From contig NZ_JAXLPB010000001.1 of NCBI RefSeq assembly GCF_034321785.1, positions 992,001 through 1,056,000 of the forward strand: a DNA stretch of 64,000 nucleotides, read 5' to 3'. The notes beneath the pieces were generated by a model. It had not been told where the DNA came from. It saw nothing but the letters and a program-made list of their open reading frames with translations, and did no database searches. Position numbers and translations under genes: made by a program. This stretch comes from Fulvimarina uroteuthidis (GTDB lineage: Bacteria; Pseudomonadota; Alphaproteobacteria; Rhizobiales; Rhizobiaceae). Positions 22,776-31,883 of this stretch are shown here, piece by piece (within the stretch, counting starts at the first letter, position 1; each line of letters starts with the position of its first letter).

Positions 22776-22780
22776 CGTGC

Positions 22781-22812
22781 AGGAGATAATTTCGCACGAT
22801 TTTCCGTTCAAG
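22781..22812 (-). promoter_or_regulatory. Putative RpoH (sigma-32) promoter of hsp20
   Basis: On the reverse strand CTTG (22812-22809, within CTTGAA) is followed after 18 nt by ATTATCTCCT (22790-22781). This fits the alphaproteobacterial heat-shock consensus CTTG-N17/18-CYTATNTNNG at most positions. Transcription would begin near 22775. Confidence 0.55.
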
Positions 22813-23357
22813 AGCCCGCCAATCCCTTCGAGAAAAAAATTGGCGTTCGACTTCGGCGTCCGGGACCGGATCGGCCACCGTTCGATCCGCTCGCGCGCGC
22901 CATCGATCAACAGACTGAATCACCTGCACAATTTTCCAAGCGGATCGAAACCCCGACGCAGGATCCACACAAAACGGATCATGCCGTTCATCGTCTGGTG
23001 AGCAATTTCTCCGCAAAACCCGCCGATGCGCTTCATCGCGCCGTTGGCTTTGTGGTATGCAAGGCTTAATATTTGACGGCGTTCCAATTTCGGTCCATTT
23101 GCCTCGCGTCCCCGGACCGATCCGAAACGGTCGCAGCGTCCCGTCCCTTCCGCTGTGGCCGCCAGGGCCGGGAGATCCCTTCGCCGGGACTCCCGGTCCG
23201 CCTTCGGGACCCGCCCCGACAATCGGCCTCCTCGACCAGCACACGGCTTTGACCGTTCAGCGAAGAGCGCGATATAAGCCGCGCGGTGCTCGTGGTGCTC
23301 CGCTTGCGGCGATCGCGATCGGGGCACGCCTTTCTCTTCGGACTGCTCGGAACGCCC
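22813..23357. other. 545-bp intergenic region between hsp20 promoter and hydrolase gene
   Basis: No gene could be supported on either strand. It is of mixed composition, with AT-richer parts near 22830-22850 and 22920-23080, and should include the hydrolase promoter. No convincing repeat or RNA structure was recognised. Confidence 0.35.
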
Positions 23358-24533
23358 ATGTCGGACCACCCAACGCCTGACGCTTTCGTCGAGATCGCCG
23401 GCAATCCACCGCCGCCCAACCTCGTCGCCAAGCTCGTCACCACGCCGGACGGGGTCGAACTTCGTTGCGCCGTCTCCGCGCCCGACGGCCCGGTTCGCGG
23501 GACGATCCTGATGCTGCAGGGACGCAACGAGACGATCGAGAAATATTTCGAGACGATAGGCGACCTCAATGCGCGCGGCTACATGGTCGCGACGTTCGAC
23601 TGGCGTGGTCAGGGGGCCTCCGCGGCCCGCAGCCCGAAAAAGCGCGAGAAGCACCGCCCTGCGCCCGCAACGGGCCGCCGGCTCGGCCATGTTCGCGGCA
23701 TGAGGGCCTATCGCACGGATCTCGAATGCGTCGTCAAGACGCTCCTCCTGCCGGACTGCCGCCCTCCCTTCGCGGTCCTTGCGCATTCCATGGGCGGGCT
23801 CGTCGCCCTTGCGGCGGCAGCGGAGCTTTCGAGCCGGGTCGAGCGCATGGTGCTCTCGGCCCCGCTCGTCGCGCTGCCCGAAAGCCGGGTGCCGGCAAGC
23901 CTTGTCCGGTTCGTCGCCTGGGGTGCGCGGCTTGTCGGCCTCGGCCGCGTGCCGGTGCGGCGCGGCGCGCTGCCGGGCGCGCTCGGCACGCCGGCCGACA
24001 ATCCGCTGACCAGCGATCCGAGGCGCTTCGAGCGCAACCAGCGTCTGGCGACACGCTATCCGGGCCTGTTCCAGTCGGCCCCCACATTCGGCTGGCTCGC
24101 CAGCATGACGAGCGCGATGAAACGGTTCGAGCGCTCCACCGTCATCGCGCGCCATTCGATCCCGACCCTGTTCATCTGCGCGGGGGGCGACCGTGTGGTC
24201 TCGACGCGCGCCGCCGAACGGCTCGCCTGGCGCATGCGCTCGGGCTCGAGCCTGACCCTGCCCGACGCGCGGCACGAACTTTTGCAGGAAAAGGACCGCT
24301 ACCGCGAACCGTTCCTGGACGCGCTGGAGACCTTCTTCGGACCCGCCATGGGCGAGGTCACCGCCGAAACCGGGATCGACCAGGCCCCGAAGGCGCCGAC
24401 GCAGGATGGCATCGCGCCGGGCATGATCGCGCCGGCCGGCCTTCCGACCGCCACGTTCGGCGCCGACAAGGCCCGGCAGCCGGTCGATCGCCGCGACGTC
24501 GGGTCGGAGACGGGGACCGTGCGAACGGAATGA
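23358..24533 (+). CDS. Alpha/beta hydrolase, lysophospholipase (PldB) type
   Basis: A 391-residue serine hydrolase. The fold shows the oxyanion region ILMLQGRNETIEKYFETI (an LQGR in place of the usual HG), FDWRGQGAS, the nucleophile elbow FAVLAHSMGGLVAL, the acid region TLFICAGGDRVVS and the His in DARHELLQEKD. These match the lysophospholipase L2/monoglyceride lipase group and predict hydrolysis of lysophospholipids or monoacylglycerols. There is no signal peptide. About 55 C-terminal residues beyond the fold are Pro/Gly/Asp-rich and probably disordered. The start at 23358 (MSDHPTPD) is preferred over 23286, whose extra residues are Arg-rich and unlike the family. Confidence 0.88.
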   Translation: MSDHPTPDAFVEIAGNPPPPNLVAKLVTTPDGVELRCAVSAPDGPVRGTILMLQGRNETIEKYFETIGDLNARGYMVATFDWRGQGASAARSPKKREKHRPAPATGRRLGHVRGMRAYRTDLECVVKTLLLPDCRPPFAVLAHSMGGLVALAAAAELSSRVERMVLSAPLVALPESRVPASLVRFVAWGARLVGLGRVPVRRGALPGALGTPADNPLTSDPRRFERNQRLATRYPGLFQSAPTFGWLASMTSAMKRFERSTVIARHSIPTLFICAGGDRVVSTRAAERLAWRMRSGSSLTLPDARHELLQEKDRYREPFLDALETFFGPAMGEVTAETGIDQAPKAPTQDGIAPGMIAPAGLPTATFGADKARQPVDRRDVGSETGTVRTE

Positions 24534-24599
24534 AGGCTTGGGGTTCCCCTCGCCCCGTGCACGTCCGGGAAAGGCCCGCCGGCTCCTTCGTCCGGCGCA

Positions 24600-25595
24600 T
24601 CAGTTGCTCATCGTGTCCATGATGTTGAACACGGCCGGTGCGAGAATGACGACGATCAGCACGGGAAGGAAGAAGACGATCATCGGAACGGTGAGCTTGG
24701 GCGGAAGCGCGGCAGCTTTCTTTTCGGCATCGTTCATCCGCAGATCGCGGTTTTCCTGGGCCATCACGCGCAGGGCCGATCCGACCGGCGTTCCGTAGCG
24801 CTCGGCCTGGGTGAGCGCGGTCATGGTCGCCTTGACGCCGTCGAGTTCGGTCCGCGCACTGAGATTCTCGTAGGCGCCCCGGCGCTCGGGCAGGTAGGAG
24901 AGTTCGGCGCAGGTCAGCATCAGCTCTTCGGCGAGCGGGATCGACTGGATGCCGATCTCCTCGGCGACCTTGCGGAAGGAGGCTTCGATGGACCGTCCGG
25001 ACTCCACGCAGATCAGGAGGAGGTCCAGCGCATCGGGCCAAGCGCGCTGGATGGATTTCTGGCGCTTTTCCGCAGCGCTTCGCACGTAGAAGACGGGCAG
25101 CACGAAGCCGGCATAGGCGAACCCGACAATGGCGACCGACTGCACGGCGAACGGCTTGGCCGCCAGGAATCCCAGGACGAAGATCGCCATCATCGCGATC
25201 CCCAGGAAGCCGAGGGCAAGCGCGATGCGGGCAAACAGGAACAGGGTGAGCTGACGCTGGCTGCGGAAGCCGGCGACCCGCAACTTGGCGATCGTCGCCT
25301 CGTCGACCAGTCCCTTCTTGAGGTTGAGCATGGCAACCACCTTGGCGGCCACGCCCTGTTCCTCGCTCTGGCGCAGACCGCGCCTGGACTGTCCGTTCAG
25401 GCTCGTCATGCGGGCGCGCTCGCGCGCCCGCAACTCCTCGCGTTCGATCGCAACGGACTTCATGCGGCTCTGCAGCTTGCTGCGCGAGATCTGCGGCAGC
25501 AGCACGGCGAGGAGGCTGGCGAAGACGGCGAGCGTCAGGACGACGCTGAAGAAGACCTGCGGCTGGATGCCGATCAGGGAAAAGACATTCTGCAT
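24600..25595 (-). CDS. tadC: Tad pilus inner-membrane platform protein TadC
   Basis: One of two T2SSF-type platform proteins of the type IVc (Flp/Tad) pilus. The 331-residue protein has an N-terminal transmembrane helix (FFSVVLTLAVFASLLAVLL), a pair of central helices (about 120-170), the cytoplasmic T2SSF domain with WPDALDLLLICVESGRSIEASFRKVAEE, and a C-terminal membrane span (MIVFFLPVLIVVILAPAVF). It is the last gene of the leftward tad operon and lies 79 bp after tadB. Confidence 0.93.
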   Translation of the reverse strand: MQNVFSLIGIQPQVFFSVVLTLAVFASLLAVLLPQISRSKLQSRMKSVAIEREELRARERARMTSLNGQSRRGLRQSEEQGVAAKVVAMLNLKKGLVDEATIAKLRVAGFRSQRQLTLFLFARIALALGFLGIAMMAIFVLGFLAAKPFAVQSVAIVGFAYAGFVLPVFYVRSAAEKRQKSIQRAWPDALDLLLICVESGRSIEASFRKVAEEIGIQSIPLAEELMLTCAELSYLPERRGAYENLSARTELDGVKATMTALTQAERYGTPVGSALRVMAQENRDLRMNDAEKKAAALPPKLTVPMIVFFLPVLIVVILAPAVFNIMDTMSN

Positions 25596-25674
25596 GTCGG
25601 AAGGCTCCTTCGAACAGCGTATGGAAACCGGCCCGACCGGTCCGGTTCATCGACGCGCGGGATGCGCGGCCCTG

Positions 25675-26682
25675 TCAGACGTCGAAATTGATCATCTTCT
25701 TCATGATCAGGATGCCGATCAGCATCCAGATCCCCGCGCCGATCAGGACGAGGTTTCCGCGCGGGTCCTGGACCAGAACGGCCATGTAGTCGGGGGACGT
25801 GACGTAGATCATGCCGGCGACGAAGAACGGGATGACGCCGATGATGCCGGCCGAGACCTTCGCCTCCATCGACACGGCCTCGACCTTCTGGCGCATCTTC
25901 TTGCGCTCTCGCAGGACCCGCGACAGGTTGCCGAGCGCTTCCGACAGGTTGCCGCCCGCCTGGGACTGGATGGCGATCACGATCGAGAAGAAGTTCGTCT
26001 CCGGAAGCGGAACGTGGCGATGCAGCCGTTCGCAGGCCTCGCCGATCGGAATGCCGAGCTGCTGCGTCTCGATGATGCGCTGGAACTCCCCGGCGACGGG
26101 TTCGGGCACGTCGCTGACGACGTTCCGCAAGGTGTCGTTGAGCGGCAGGCCGGCCTTCACGCCGCGCACGATCAGATCGATGGCGGTGGGGAAATGGTTG
26201 GAGAAATCCTTGAGCCGCTTCTTCCTGCGGTTGGCGAGGAACAGGCGCGGCAGGCCGAAGGCCCCGACGATGCCGAGACCCGCACAGACAAGAAGTGGAA
26301 GTCCGAACATCAGGCAGACAAACGCGACGAAGATGCCGCCGCCGCCCGAGAACAGGTGGAACGTCGTCGGCGTGATCTTCAGGCCGCACTGCTTGAGGGC
26401 ATGTTCGAGGGACGGTTTCGCGCCATGATCCCCCCGCGCCTTGGTGCGGCTTTCCAGATCCTTCAGGTTGCTTTGCAAAACGCGCCGGCGCTTGGCCTGC
26501 TCCTGCATCCGATCCTTCATCTGACCGACGCGCGCGCGCGCCGCCTCGTCCCGTGAATAGGCCGTCTTGCGTGCCTTCACGCGCTTGGAATTGGCCATTT
26601 TCGGTTGCATGAACGCATAGGCGACGGCGCCGGCCGCGACCGTAGACAGCAACACGAAGAGAAGGATGCCGAGCGAACTCAT
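25675..26682 (-). CDS. tadB: Tad pilus inner-membrane platform protein TadB
   Basis: Partner of TadC in the pilus platform. The 335-residue protein starts with a membrane helix (LGILLFVLLSTVAAGAVAYAF), then a basic coiled region (about 30-85), two central helices around FLCLMFGLPLL-type hydrophobics, the T2SSF domain (HFPTAIDLIVRGVKAGLPLNDTL) and a C-terminal span. The ATG at 26682 has a strong ggagggg ribosome site and starts one base after the cpaF stop, showing tight coupling. An 18-codon longer frame upstream is just the shadow of cpaF. Confidence 0.93.
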   Translation of the reverse strand: MSSLGILLFVLLSTVAAGAVAYAFMQPKMANSKRVKARKTAYSRDEAARARVGQMKDRMQEQAKRRRVLQSNLKDLESRTKARGDHGAKPSLEHALKQCGLKITPTTFHLFSGGGGIFVAFVCLMFGLPLLVCAGLGIVGAFGLPRLFLANRRKKRLKDFSNHFPTAIDLIVRGVKAGLPLNDTLRNVVSDVPEPVAGEFQRIIETQQLGIPIGEACERLHRHVPLPETNFFSIVIAIQSQAGGNLSEALGNLSRVLRERKKMRQKVEAVSMEAKVSAGIIGVIPFFVAGMIYVTSPDYMAVLVQDPRGNLVLIGAGIWMLIGILIMKKMINFDV

Positions 26683-26683
26683 C

Positions 26684-28195
26684 TTAGAAGCTCCCCTCCG
26701 GAGCTTCCTCGTTGCTCGCGTCGAGCGCTGCGGCAAGCCTCTTCTCTTCGCCGTAATAGCGCGCCTTGTCCCAGAACTTCGGACGGCCGATGCCGGTCGA
26801 GCGATGCTTGCCGATCAGCCGGCCGTTCGCATCCTCGCCCTTGATGTCGTAGACGAAGAGATCCTGGGTGATGATCACGTCGCCTTCCATGCCGACCACT
26901 TCGGTGATGTGCGTGATCCGCCGCGAGCCGTCGCGCAGGCGCGCGGCCTGCACGATGATGTCGATCGAGCCGCAGACGATTTCCTTCACGGTCTTCGAAG
27001 GCAGGGCGAACCCGCCCATCGCAATCATCGATTCGATACGGTTCAGGCATTCGCGAGGGCTGTTGGCGTGGATCGTGCCCATCGAGCCGTCATGGCCGGT
27101 GTTCATTGCCTGGAGAAGGTCGAACACCTCCGGCCCGCGGACCTCGCCGACCACGATGCGCTCGGGACGCATGCGCAGGCAGTTCTTCACCAGATCGCGC
27201 ATGGTGATCGCGCCCTCGCCCTCGATGTTCGGCGGCCGCGTCTCCAGCCGCACCACATGGGGCTGCTGGAGCTGCAGCTCGGCCGAATCCTCGCAGGTGA
27301 CGATGCGCTCGTCGCTGTCGATATAATGGGTCATGCAGTTGAGAAGCGTCGTCTTGCCCGAACCCGTGCCCCCGGAAATGACGATATTGCAGCGCACCCG
27401 TCCGATGATCTGGAGAATGGCCGCGCCTTCCGGCGAGATCGAGCCGAACTGGACGAGCTGATCGAGGGTCAGCTTGTCCTTCTTGAACTTGCGGATCGTC
27501 AGGGCCGCGCCGTCGAGCGCGAGCGGGGGCGCGATGACGTTGACGCGGCTGCCGTCCGGAAGGCGCGCGTCGCAGATCGGCGAGGTCTCGTCGACGCGGC
27601 GCCCGACCTGGCTGACGATGCGCTGGCAGATGTTGAGAAGCTGCTGGTTGTCGCGGAACTGGACATTGGTCTCGATGACCTTGCCGTTGACTTCGATGAA
27701 GGTCTTCTTGGCGCCGTTCACCATGATGTCGGCAATGTCGTCGCGCATCAGCAGGGGCTCAAGCGGGCCGTATCCCAGGACGTCGTTGCAGATGTCGGCG
27801 AGCAGGTCCTCCTGCTCGGCGATGGTCATCGCATAGTTCTTGATCTGGATGATGTCGTTGACGATGTCGCGAATTTCCTCGCGCGCGCTTTCGACATCCA
27901 TGGCGGCGAGCTGCGACAGATCGATCGTGTCGATCAGGGCCGCGAACACCTGGCTCTTGCGCTCGTAGAACGCGTCGTCGCGCCGGCCGGTATTGCGCTG
28001 CGTCTCGCCGGCAGGCCTTGCCGCGGGCGGCATCGGCGCCGAGCCGCGCCCGACCTTGGTCTCGATCTCGGCAAGCATCGCCCGGGGCGCGCTCGCGACG
28101 GGCCTTGCCGGCGCCTCGGGCTTCGCCTCCACCGGGCGCTCCCGGACGGAAGCACCTGCGTCGGACGGCCCCTGATGCGTGCGTTTACCAAACAT
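26684..28195 (-). CDS. cpaF: Tad pilus assembly ATPase CpaF/TadA
   Basis: Hexameric GspE-type ATPase that powers Flp pilin polymerisation at the cytoplasmic face. The 503-residue protein has a variable Pro/Ala-rich N-terminus (about 1-75), an N-terminal helical domain (GYGPLEPLLMRDDIADIMVNG) and the ATPase core. The core has Walker A GGTGSGKTTLLN, the Asp box, Walker B-like LRMRPERIVVGEVRG and the His box TGHDGSMGTIHANS. All catalytic motifs are intact. It lies 90 bp after cpaE and immediately before tadB. Confidence 0.96.
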   Translation of the reverse strand: MFGKRTHQGPSDAGASVRERPVEAKPEAPARPVASAPRAMLAEIETKVGRGSAPMPPAARPAGETQRNTGRRDDAFYERKSQVFAALIDTIDLSQLAAMDVESAREEIRDIVNDIIQIKNYAMTIAEQEDLLADICNDVLGYGPLEPLLMRDDIADIMVNGAKKTFIEVNGKVIETNVQFRDNQQLLNICQRIVSQVGRRVDETSPICDARLPDGSRVNVIAPPLALDGAALTIRKFKKDKLTLDQLVQFGSISPEGAAILQIIGRVRCNIVISGGTGSGKTTLLNCMTHYIDSDERIVTCEDSAELQLQQPHVVRLETRPPNIEGEGAITMRDLVKNCLRMRPERIVVGEVRGPEVFDLLQAMNTGHDGSMGTIHANSPRECLNRIESMIAMGGFALPSKTVKEIVCGSIDIIVQAARLRDGSRRITHITEVVGMEGDVIITQDLFVYDIKGEDANGRLIGKHRSTGIGRPKFWDKARYYGEEKRLAAALDASNEEAPEGSF

Positions 28196-28285
28196 GGTCC
28201 GTCTCCAAGCGCTTCTTCTGCCGTATCATTATTGCGATCGGACCGACGTGCCGAACGCAGGAAAGCCGAGCGAGGCCGGCCGCGC

Positions 28286-29554
28286 TCACGCGGCCGACTT
28301 GCGAAGTCCGAGACGGTCGAGAAGGTTCGGCTTCTTCTTGACCTTCGCAATCCCGCGCCCGGTCAGGCTATGGGCAAGATCGTCGAACAGATCGGCGACA
28401 GGGCTCTTGGGCGCGCTCTGCCGGATCATCAGACCGCCATTGGCCGCCTCCCCGAACAGTTCCGGATCGAATCCGATCTGGATCGTCGGTGAAAGGTTCA
28501 GCGGTTCGCAGAACTCGGCCACGCTGATTTCGGGGCGCTTGGGCACGCCGACCTGATTGAGGATCAGAAACGGCTGCGGATCGTTCGGCCTGAGCTTCGC
28601 CAGGGTCTCGATGAGATTCTTTGCGTTGCGCAGATTGGCAAGGTCCGGCGTCGCCGTGATGACGATCCGGTCGACGTCCGACAGCACCGCCCGCGTCCAG
28701 TCGGTCCAGACATGCGGCAAGTCGAGAACGACGATCGGCGCGCTGCGCTGGGCGGTTTCGATCAGGATGCGGTAGGCTTCGACGTCGAACTCGTAGTTCC
28801 GGTCGAGGACGCTGGGTGCGGCCAGAAGCGACAGATGATCGCCGCAATTGGACAGGAGGCGGTCGAGCAGGGTCTCGTCCATGTCCTCGAAGGAGGACAG
28901 CGCCTCGAACACGCCCTGGGACGGGTCCCGATCGAAATCGATATTGGCGGTTCCGAACGGCAGGTCGCAGTCGATCAGGATCGATTCCGTTTCGAACAGC
29001 TGCGAGATCGTCCACACGATATTGTGCGCGATCGTCGAGGATCCGACGCCGCCGCGTGCGCCCAGGAACGCGATCGACCGGCCGATCGGCTTTTCGTCGC
29101 CGCTGGTGAAGATCTCCGAAATGGCGCCCAGAATGTCGGCCATGGAGATCGGCGCGACGAGATATTCCGAAATGCCGCAGCGCATCAGTTCCCGGTAGAG
29201 GTGGACGTCGTTGTAGTGTCCGATGACGACCACCTTCGATCCCGGATCGCACACGTCGGCGAGCCGTTCGAGCGCCGCCATCAGTTCGACGGGTTCGAGC
29301 CGGGTTTCCAGGATCACCAGATTGGGGGTCGGAGACGACGAGAAATGCTCGAGCGCGGCCTTGAACCCGCCCATGTTCACCCGGAAGTTCGCCTTGGCCA
29401 CGCGGCGGTCCCGCGCGGCGTTGTGCAGCGGTGCCGACACGCCCTCGCTGTCGCAGAAGGCCTGGATCGAGACCCGGGGGATCGGCCGGACATTGTCGAC
29501 GATTTCAGGCTCGGCATAGGCGGCGCCCGTGACACCGTTGGTCTTGTCTACCAT
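28286..29554 (-). CDS. cpaE: Tad pilus localisation protein CpaE/TadZ
   Basis: ParA/MinD-like ATPase that directs the Tad apparatus to the cell pole. The 422-residue protein has an N-terminal receiver-like domain (about 30-150; VVVIGHYNDVHLYRELMRCGISEYLVAPI, lacking an obvious phospho-Asp) and a C-terminal P-loop domain starting SIAFLGARGGVGSSTIAHN. That is a deviant Walker A in which the usual GKGGVGKT lysines are replaced (ARGGVGSS), as is common in TadZ. A basic tail (KVKKKPNLLDRLGLRKSAA) ends it. The start overlaps the end of cpaD by 7 bp. Confidence 0.93.
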   Translation of the reverse strand: MVDKTNGVTGAAYAEPEIVDNVRPIPRVSIQAFCDSEGVSAPLHNAARDRRVAKANFRVNMGGFKAALEHFSSSPTPNLVILETRLEPVELMAALERLADVCDPGSKVVVIGHYNDVHLYRELMRCGISEYLVAPISMADILGAISEIFTSGDEKPIGRSIAFLGARGGVGSSTIAHNIVWTISQLFETESILIDCDLPFGTANIDFDRDPSQGVFEALSSFEDMDETLLDRLLSNCGDHLSLLAAPSVLDRNYEFDVEAYRILIETAQRSAPIVVLDLPHVWTDWTRAVLSDVDRIVITATPDLANLRNAKNLIETLAKLRPNDPQPFLILNQVGVPKRPEISVAEFCEPLNLSPTIQIGFDPELFGEAANGGLMIRQSAPKSPVADLFDDLAHSLTGRGIAKVKKKPNLLDRLGLRKSAA

Positions 29555-30240
29555 TGGTATTCGCTTTCCATCTCAGGCCGTTGCGACGTGAAGGTCTGGC
29601 CCTTGCGATATTTCTCGATCACCTGATCGCGCCGCTCGCCATCGACGGGCCCCAGGCCGCGCGGCGACAGGAGATCGCGCGGATCGGCGATCTGGGCCGC
29701 AAGGTTCTGCTGGGTCGCGCAGCCGAAGTTCTGGTAGTTCTTGTTCTCGCTGGTCGAGCCGAGATCTTCTGGCCAGCGGCCGCAAGGGGCGGTCTGCGCG
29801 GTCAGCGTCGAGAAGGTCAGCCGGATCGGGGTCGGGCGCAGCGCGTCGTGGGCCGCATAGCTTTCGACGAACACCCGCTCGCGCGGGACCCCGGAGCGCG
29901 TGAGGACGGCGATCGCCTCGTGGGAGATGCTTGCGGCGGACGCGGCATTGGGCGATCCGTAGGGAACCATCACCCGCATCGTCTCGGCACCGGAATGCCG
30001 GAAGCGCTTGGCGAAGTCCTCGATGCGTCCCGAATCCGGCATGGCCAGCTGGCGCTCGCCGGAAAGGATCGGAATGTCGAGGGCCTGCTCGGCCTCCCCC
30101 ACGACGATCGGATGGCGGGTGCGGTAGTCGTCGGGCACCGATCCGACATCGATATGGTGCACGTTCGCGCACGCGCCGAGCGCGGCGGACAGGGCCAGCA
30201 GCGAAGCGGCGATGGGGACCCGTGCGAACAGAAATCTCAT
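29548..30240 (-). CDS. cpaD: CpaD-type pilus lipoprotein
   Basis: Outer-membrane lipoprotein of the Tad secretin complex. The 230-residue protein has a lipobox LGAC with Cys24 after a short hydrophobic signal. The CpaD family body follows (RTRHPIVVGEAEQALDIPI; FAKRFRHSGAETMRVMVPYGSPN; ENKNYQNFGCATQQNLAAQIADPRDLLSPRG), including the conserved NFGCATQQNLAAQ near the end. It lies 18 bp after cpaC and overlaps cpaE by 7 bp, so it is translated in a coupled operon. Confidence 0.93.
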   Translation of the reverse strand: MRFLFARVPIAASLLALSAALGACANVHHIDVGSVPDDYRTRHPIVVGEAEQALDIPILSGERQLAMPDSGRIEDFAKRFRHSGAETMRVMVPYGSPNAASAASISHEAIAVLTRSGVPRERVFVESYAAHDALRPTPIRLTFSTLTAQTAPCGRWPEDLGSTSENKNYQNFGCATQQNLAAQIADPRDLLSPRGLGPVDGERRDQVIEKYRKGQTFTSQRPEMESEYQW

Positions 30241-30258
30241 GGCTCTCGATCTCCCGGC

Positions 30259-31842
30259 CTATTTGTAGATGTAGCCGACGACGCCGTGATATCGGCCGGG
30301 CGGCAGCTTGGTTTCGGAATGTCCGTAGATGCGGTTGACGCGGCCGAGGAAATTGGCGGCGCCGTCGCTTGAGAAGGCCAGGCCGTCGTCGGGCCGGGCC
30401 AGCGCCTCGCGCGAGACGGGGCGCACGAGATAGGGCGTCACGATGACGACGAGTTCGGTCTCGTAGCGCTGGAAGTCACGGCTGCGGAACAGGCTTCCGA
30501 GGATCGGCAGCTTGGAAAGACCTGGAAAACCCGAAACGACCTGACGGACCTCGTCGCGCACGAGACCGGCGATCACGAGGGAGCCGCCCGAGGGCAGTTC
30601 GACGGTGGTGTCGGCGAGGCGCTTGCGCAGACCGATGGTACCGACGCCGGCGCCATACTTGTCGCCTGGATAGCTGAACGGCGATTCGAACGAAGGCTCG
30701 GAAACACTCGTGCGGATCTTCAGGCTGATACGGCCCGGCGAAAGCACGACAGGCGTGAAGTCGAGACCGATGCCGTACTCGATCTGTCGACTGTCGATCG
30801 TGACGACACCCTCCGTGACCTCCTGATCGACGATATTGCCATTGTCGTCCCGAATGTTCGTGATCTTTTCCGGCGTCACGTCGCGACCTGTCGGGACGGA
30901 GAACTCGCCACCCACCTTGAAGCTGGCGCTCTCGCCGGAAATGGCGGTCAGGCTCGGCTCAGCGAGCGTGCGCATGACGCCCGCTTGCTCGAGTGCGGAG
31001 AGTTGGGCACTGATGCCGGTATCGCCGATCGTACCGTTCAGCAGCGCTCCCGAGTTCGACAAGGCCTTGCCGAGACCGAAGGGACTGTCCGAGATTGCCC
31101 CGAAGGTCATCCCGTCGATGACGGTCCCGACGGTCCCGTTCAAACCCAACTGCTTGACGACCGAACGCTGGACTTCGGCGACCGTGACCTTCAGCGTGAC
31201 CTGATCCTCGCCCTCGATCTGCAGGAGATTGATGACCTTGCTCGAGCGCCGGGGTTCGCTGGCGAACGCGACATCCCCGCCGCCCTCGGCCTCGCCGCCG
31301 GCCGATGCGGACCGGATGTAGGCGCCCGTGGTCGCCTCGCCGCCGCTGAGATAGGCGTCGGCGATCTGGCTGACACGTTTGGAATCGAGCGGTGTGCGCA
31401 CGCGCCCGGTCAGAACGACGTTGTCGTTCATGATCTCGGCCACGACTTCCGAATCCGGGACGTATTTCTCGATCGCCGCGGTCAGGCCCTTGATGTCGCG
31501 CTCGATCCGGATGTCGATCGAGGCGATCTGCCGGTTGGCCTCGTCGAAGACGATCAGGTTGGTCTGGCCGACCTGCTTGCCGAACAGATAGATGTGGCGT
31601 TTGTCGCGGGTCAGCGCATCGGCGATCGCCGGATTTGCGACGAGGATGTCGTGGGCGTCGGCGGACAGGACCAGCACCTTGGACTTGTCGAGCCCGAGAT
31701 CGATCCGCGTCTGGCCGAAACCGACATTGACGATGCTCTCCTGGCCCGGCGACTGGGCGTTGGCGGGCGCAACGCCCGCGAACGGCGTGACCACGAGCGT
31801 CGCGGACAGGCTGACGGCGCGCAAGATTGCAATGATCGACAT
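30259..31842 (-). CDS. cpaC: Tad pilus secretin CpaC/RcpA
   Basis: Outer-membrane secretin channel. The 527-residue precursor has a signal peptide (hydrophobic AILRAVSLSATLVVTPFAGVAPANA), the pilus N-terminal domain (about 45-115; NVGFGQTRIDLGLDKSKVLVLSADAHDILVANPAIADAL), a BON-like domain (about 120-185) and the secretin core (about 240-480) with LRKRLADTTVELPSGGSLVIAGLV and LPILGSLFRSRDFQRYETELVVIVTPYLVRP. The ATG at 31842 has aaggag 7 nt upstream. A start 15 codons earlier would overlap the end of cpaB by 4 bp. Confidence 0.95.
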   Translation of the reverse strand: MSIIAILRAVSLSATLVVTPFAGVAPANAQSPGQESIVNVGFGQTRIDLGLDKSKVLVLSADAHDILVANPAIADALTRDKRHIYLFGKQVGQTNLIVFDEANRQIASIDIRIERDIKGLTAAIEKYVPDSEVVAEIMNDNVVLTGRVRTPLDSKRVSQIADAYLSGGEATTGAYIRSASAGGEAEGGGDVAFASEPRRSSKVINLLQIEGEDQVTLKVTVAEVQRSVVKQLGLNGTVGTVIDGMTFGAISDSPFGLGKALSNSGALLNGTIGDTGISAQLSALEQAGVMRTLAEPSLTAISGESASFKVGGEFSVPTGRDVTPEKITNIRDDNGNIVDQEVTEGVVTIDSRQIEYGIGLDFTPVVLSPGRISLKIRTSVSEPSFESPFSYPGDKYGAGVGTIGLRKRLADTTVELPSGGSLVIAGLVRDEVRQVVSGFPGLSKLPILGSLFRSRDFQRYETELVVIVTPYLVRPVSREALARPDDGLAFSSDGAANFLGRVNRIYGHSETKLPPGRYHGVVGYIYK

Positions 31843-31883
31843 CGCTCGCTCCTTGATGAGTGTGGGGGACGTCCGGATCGTGG

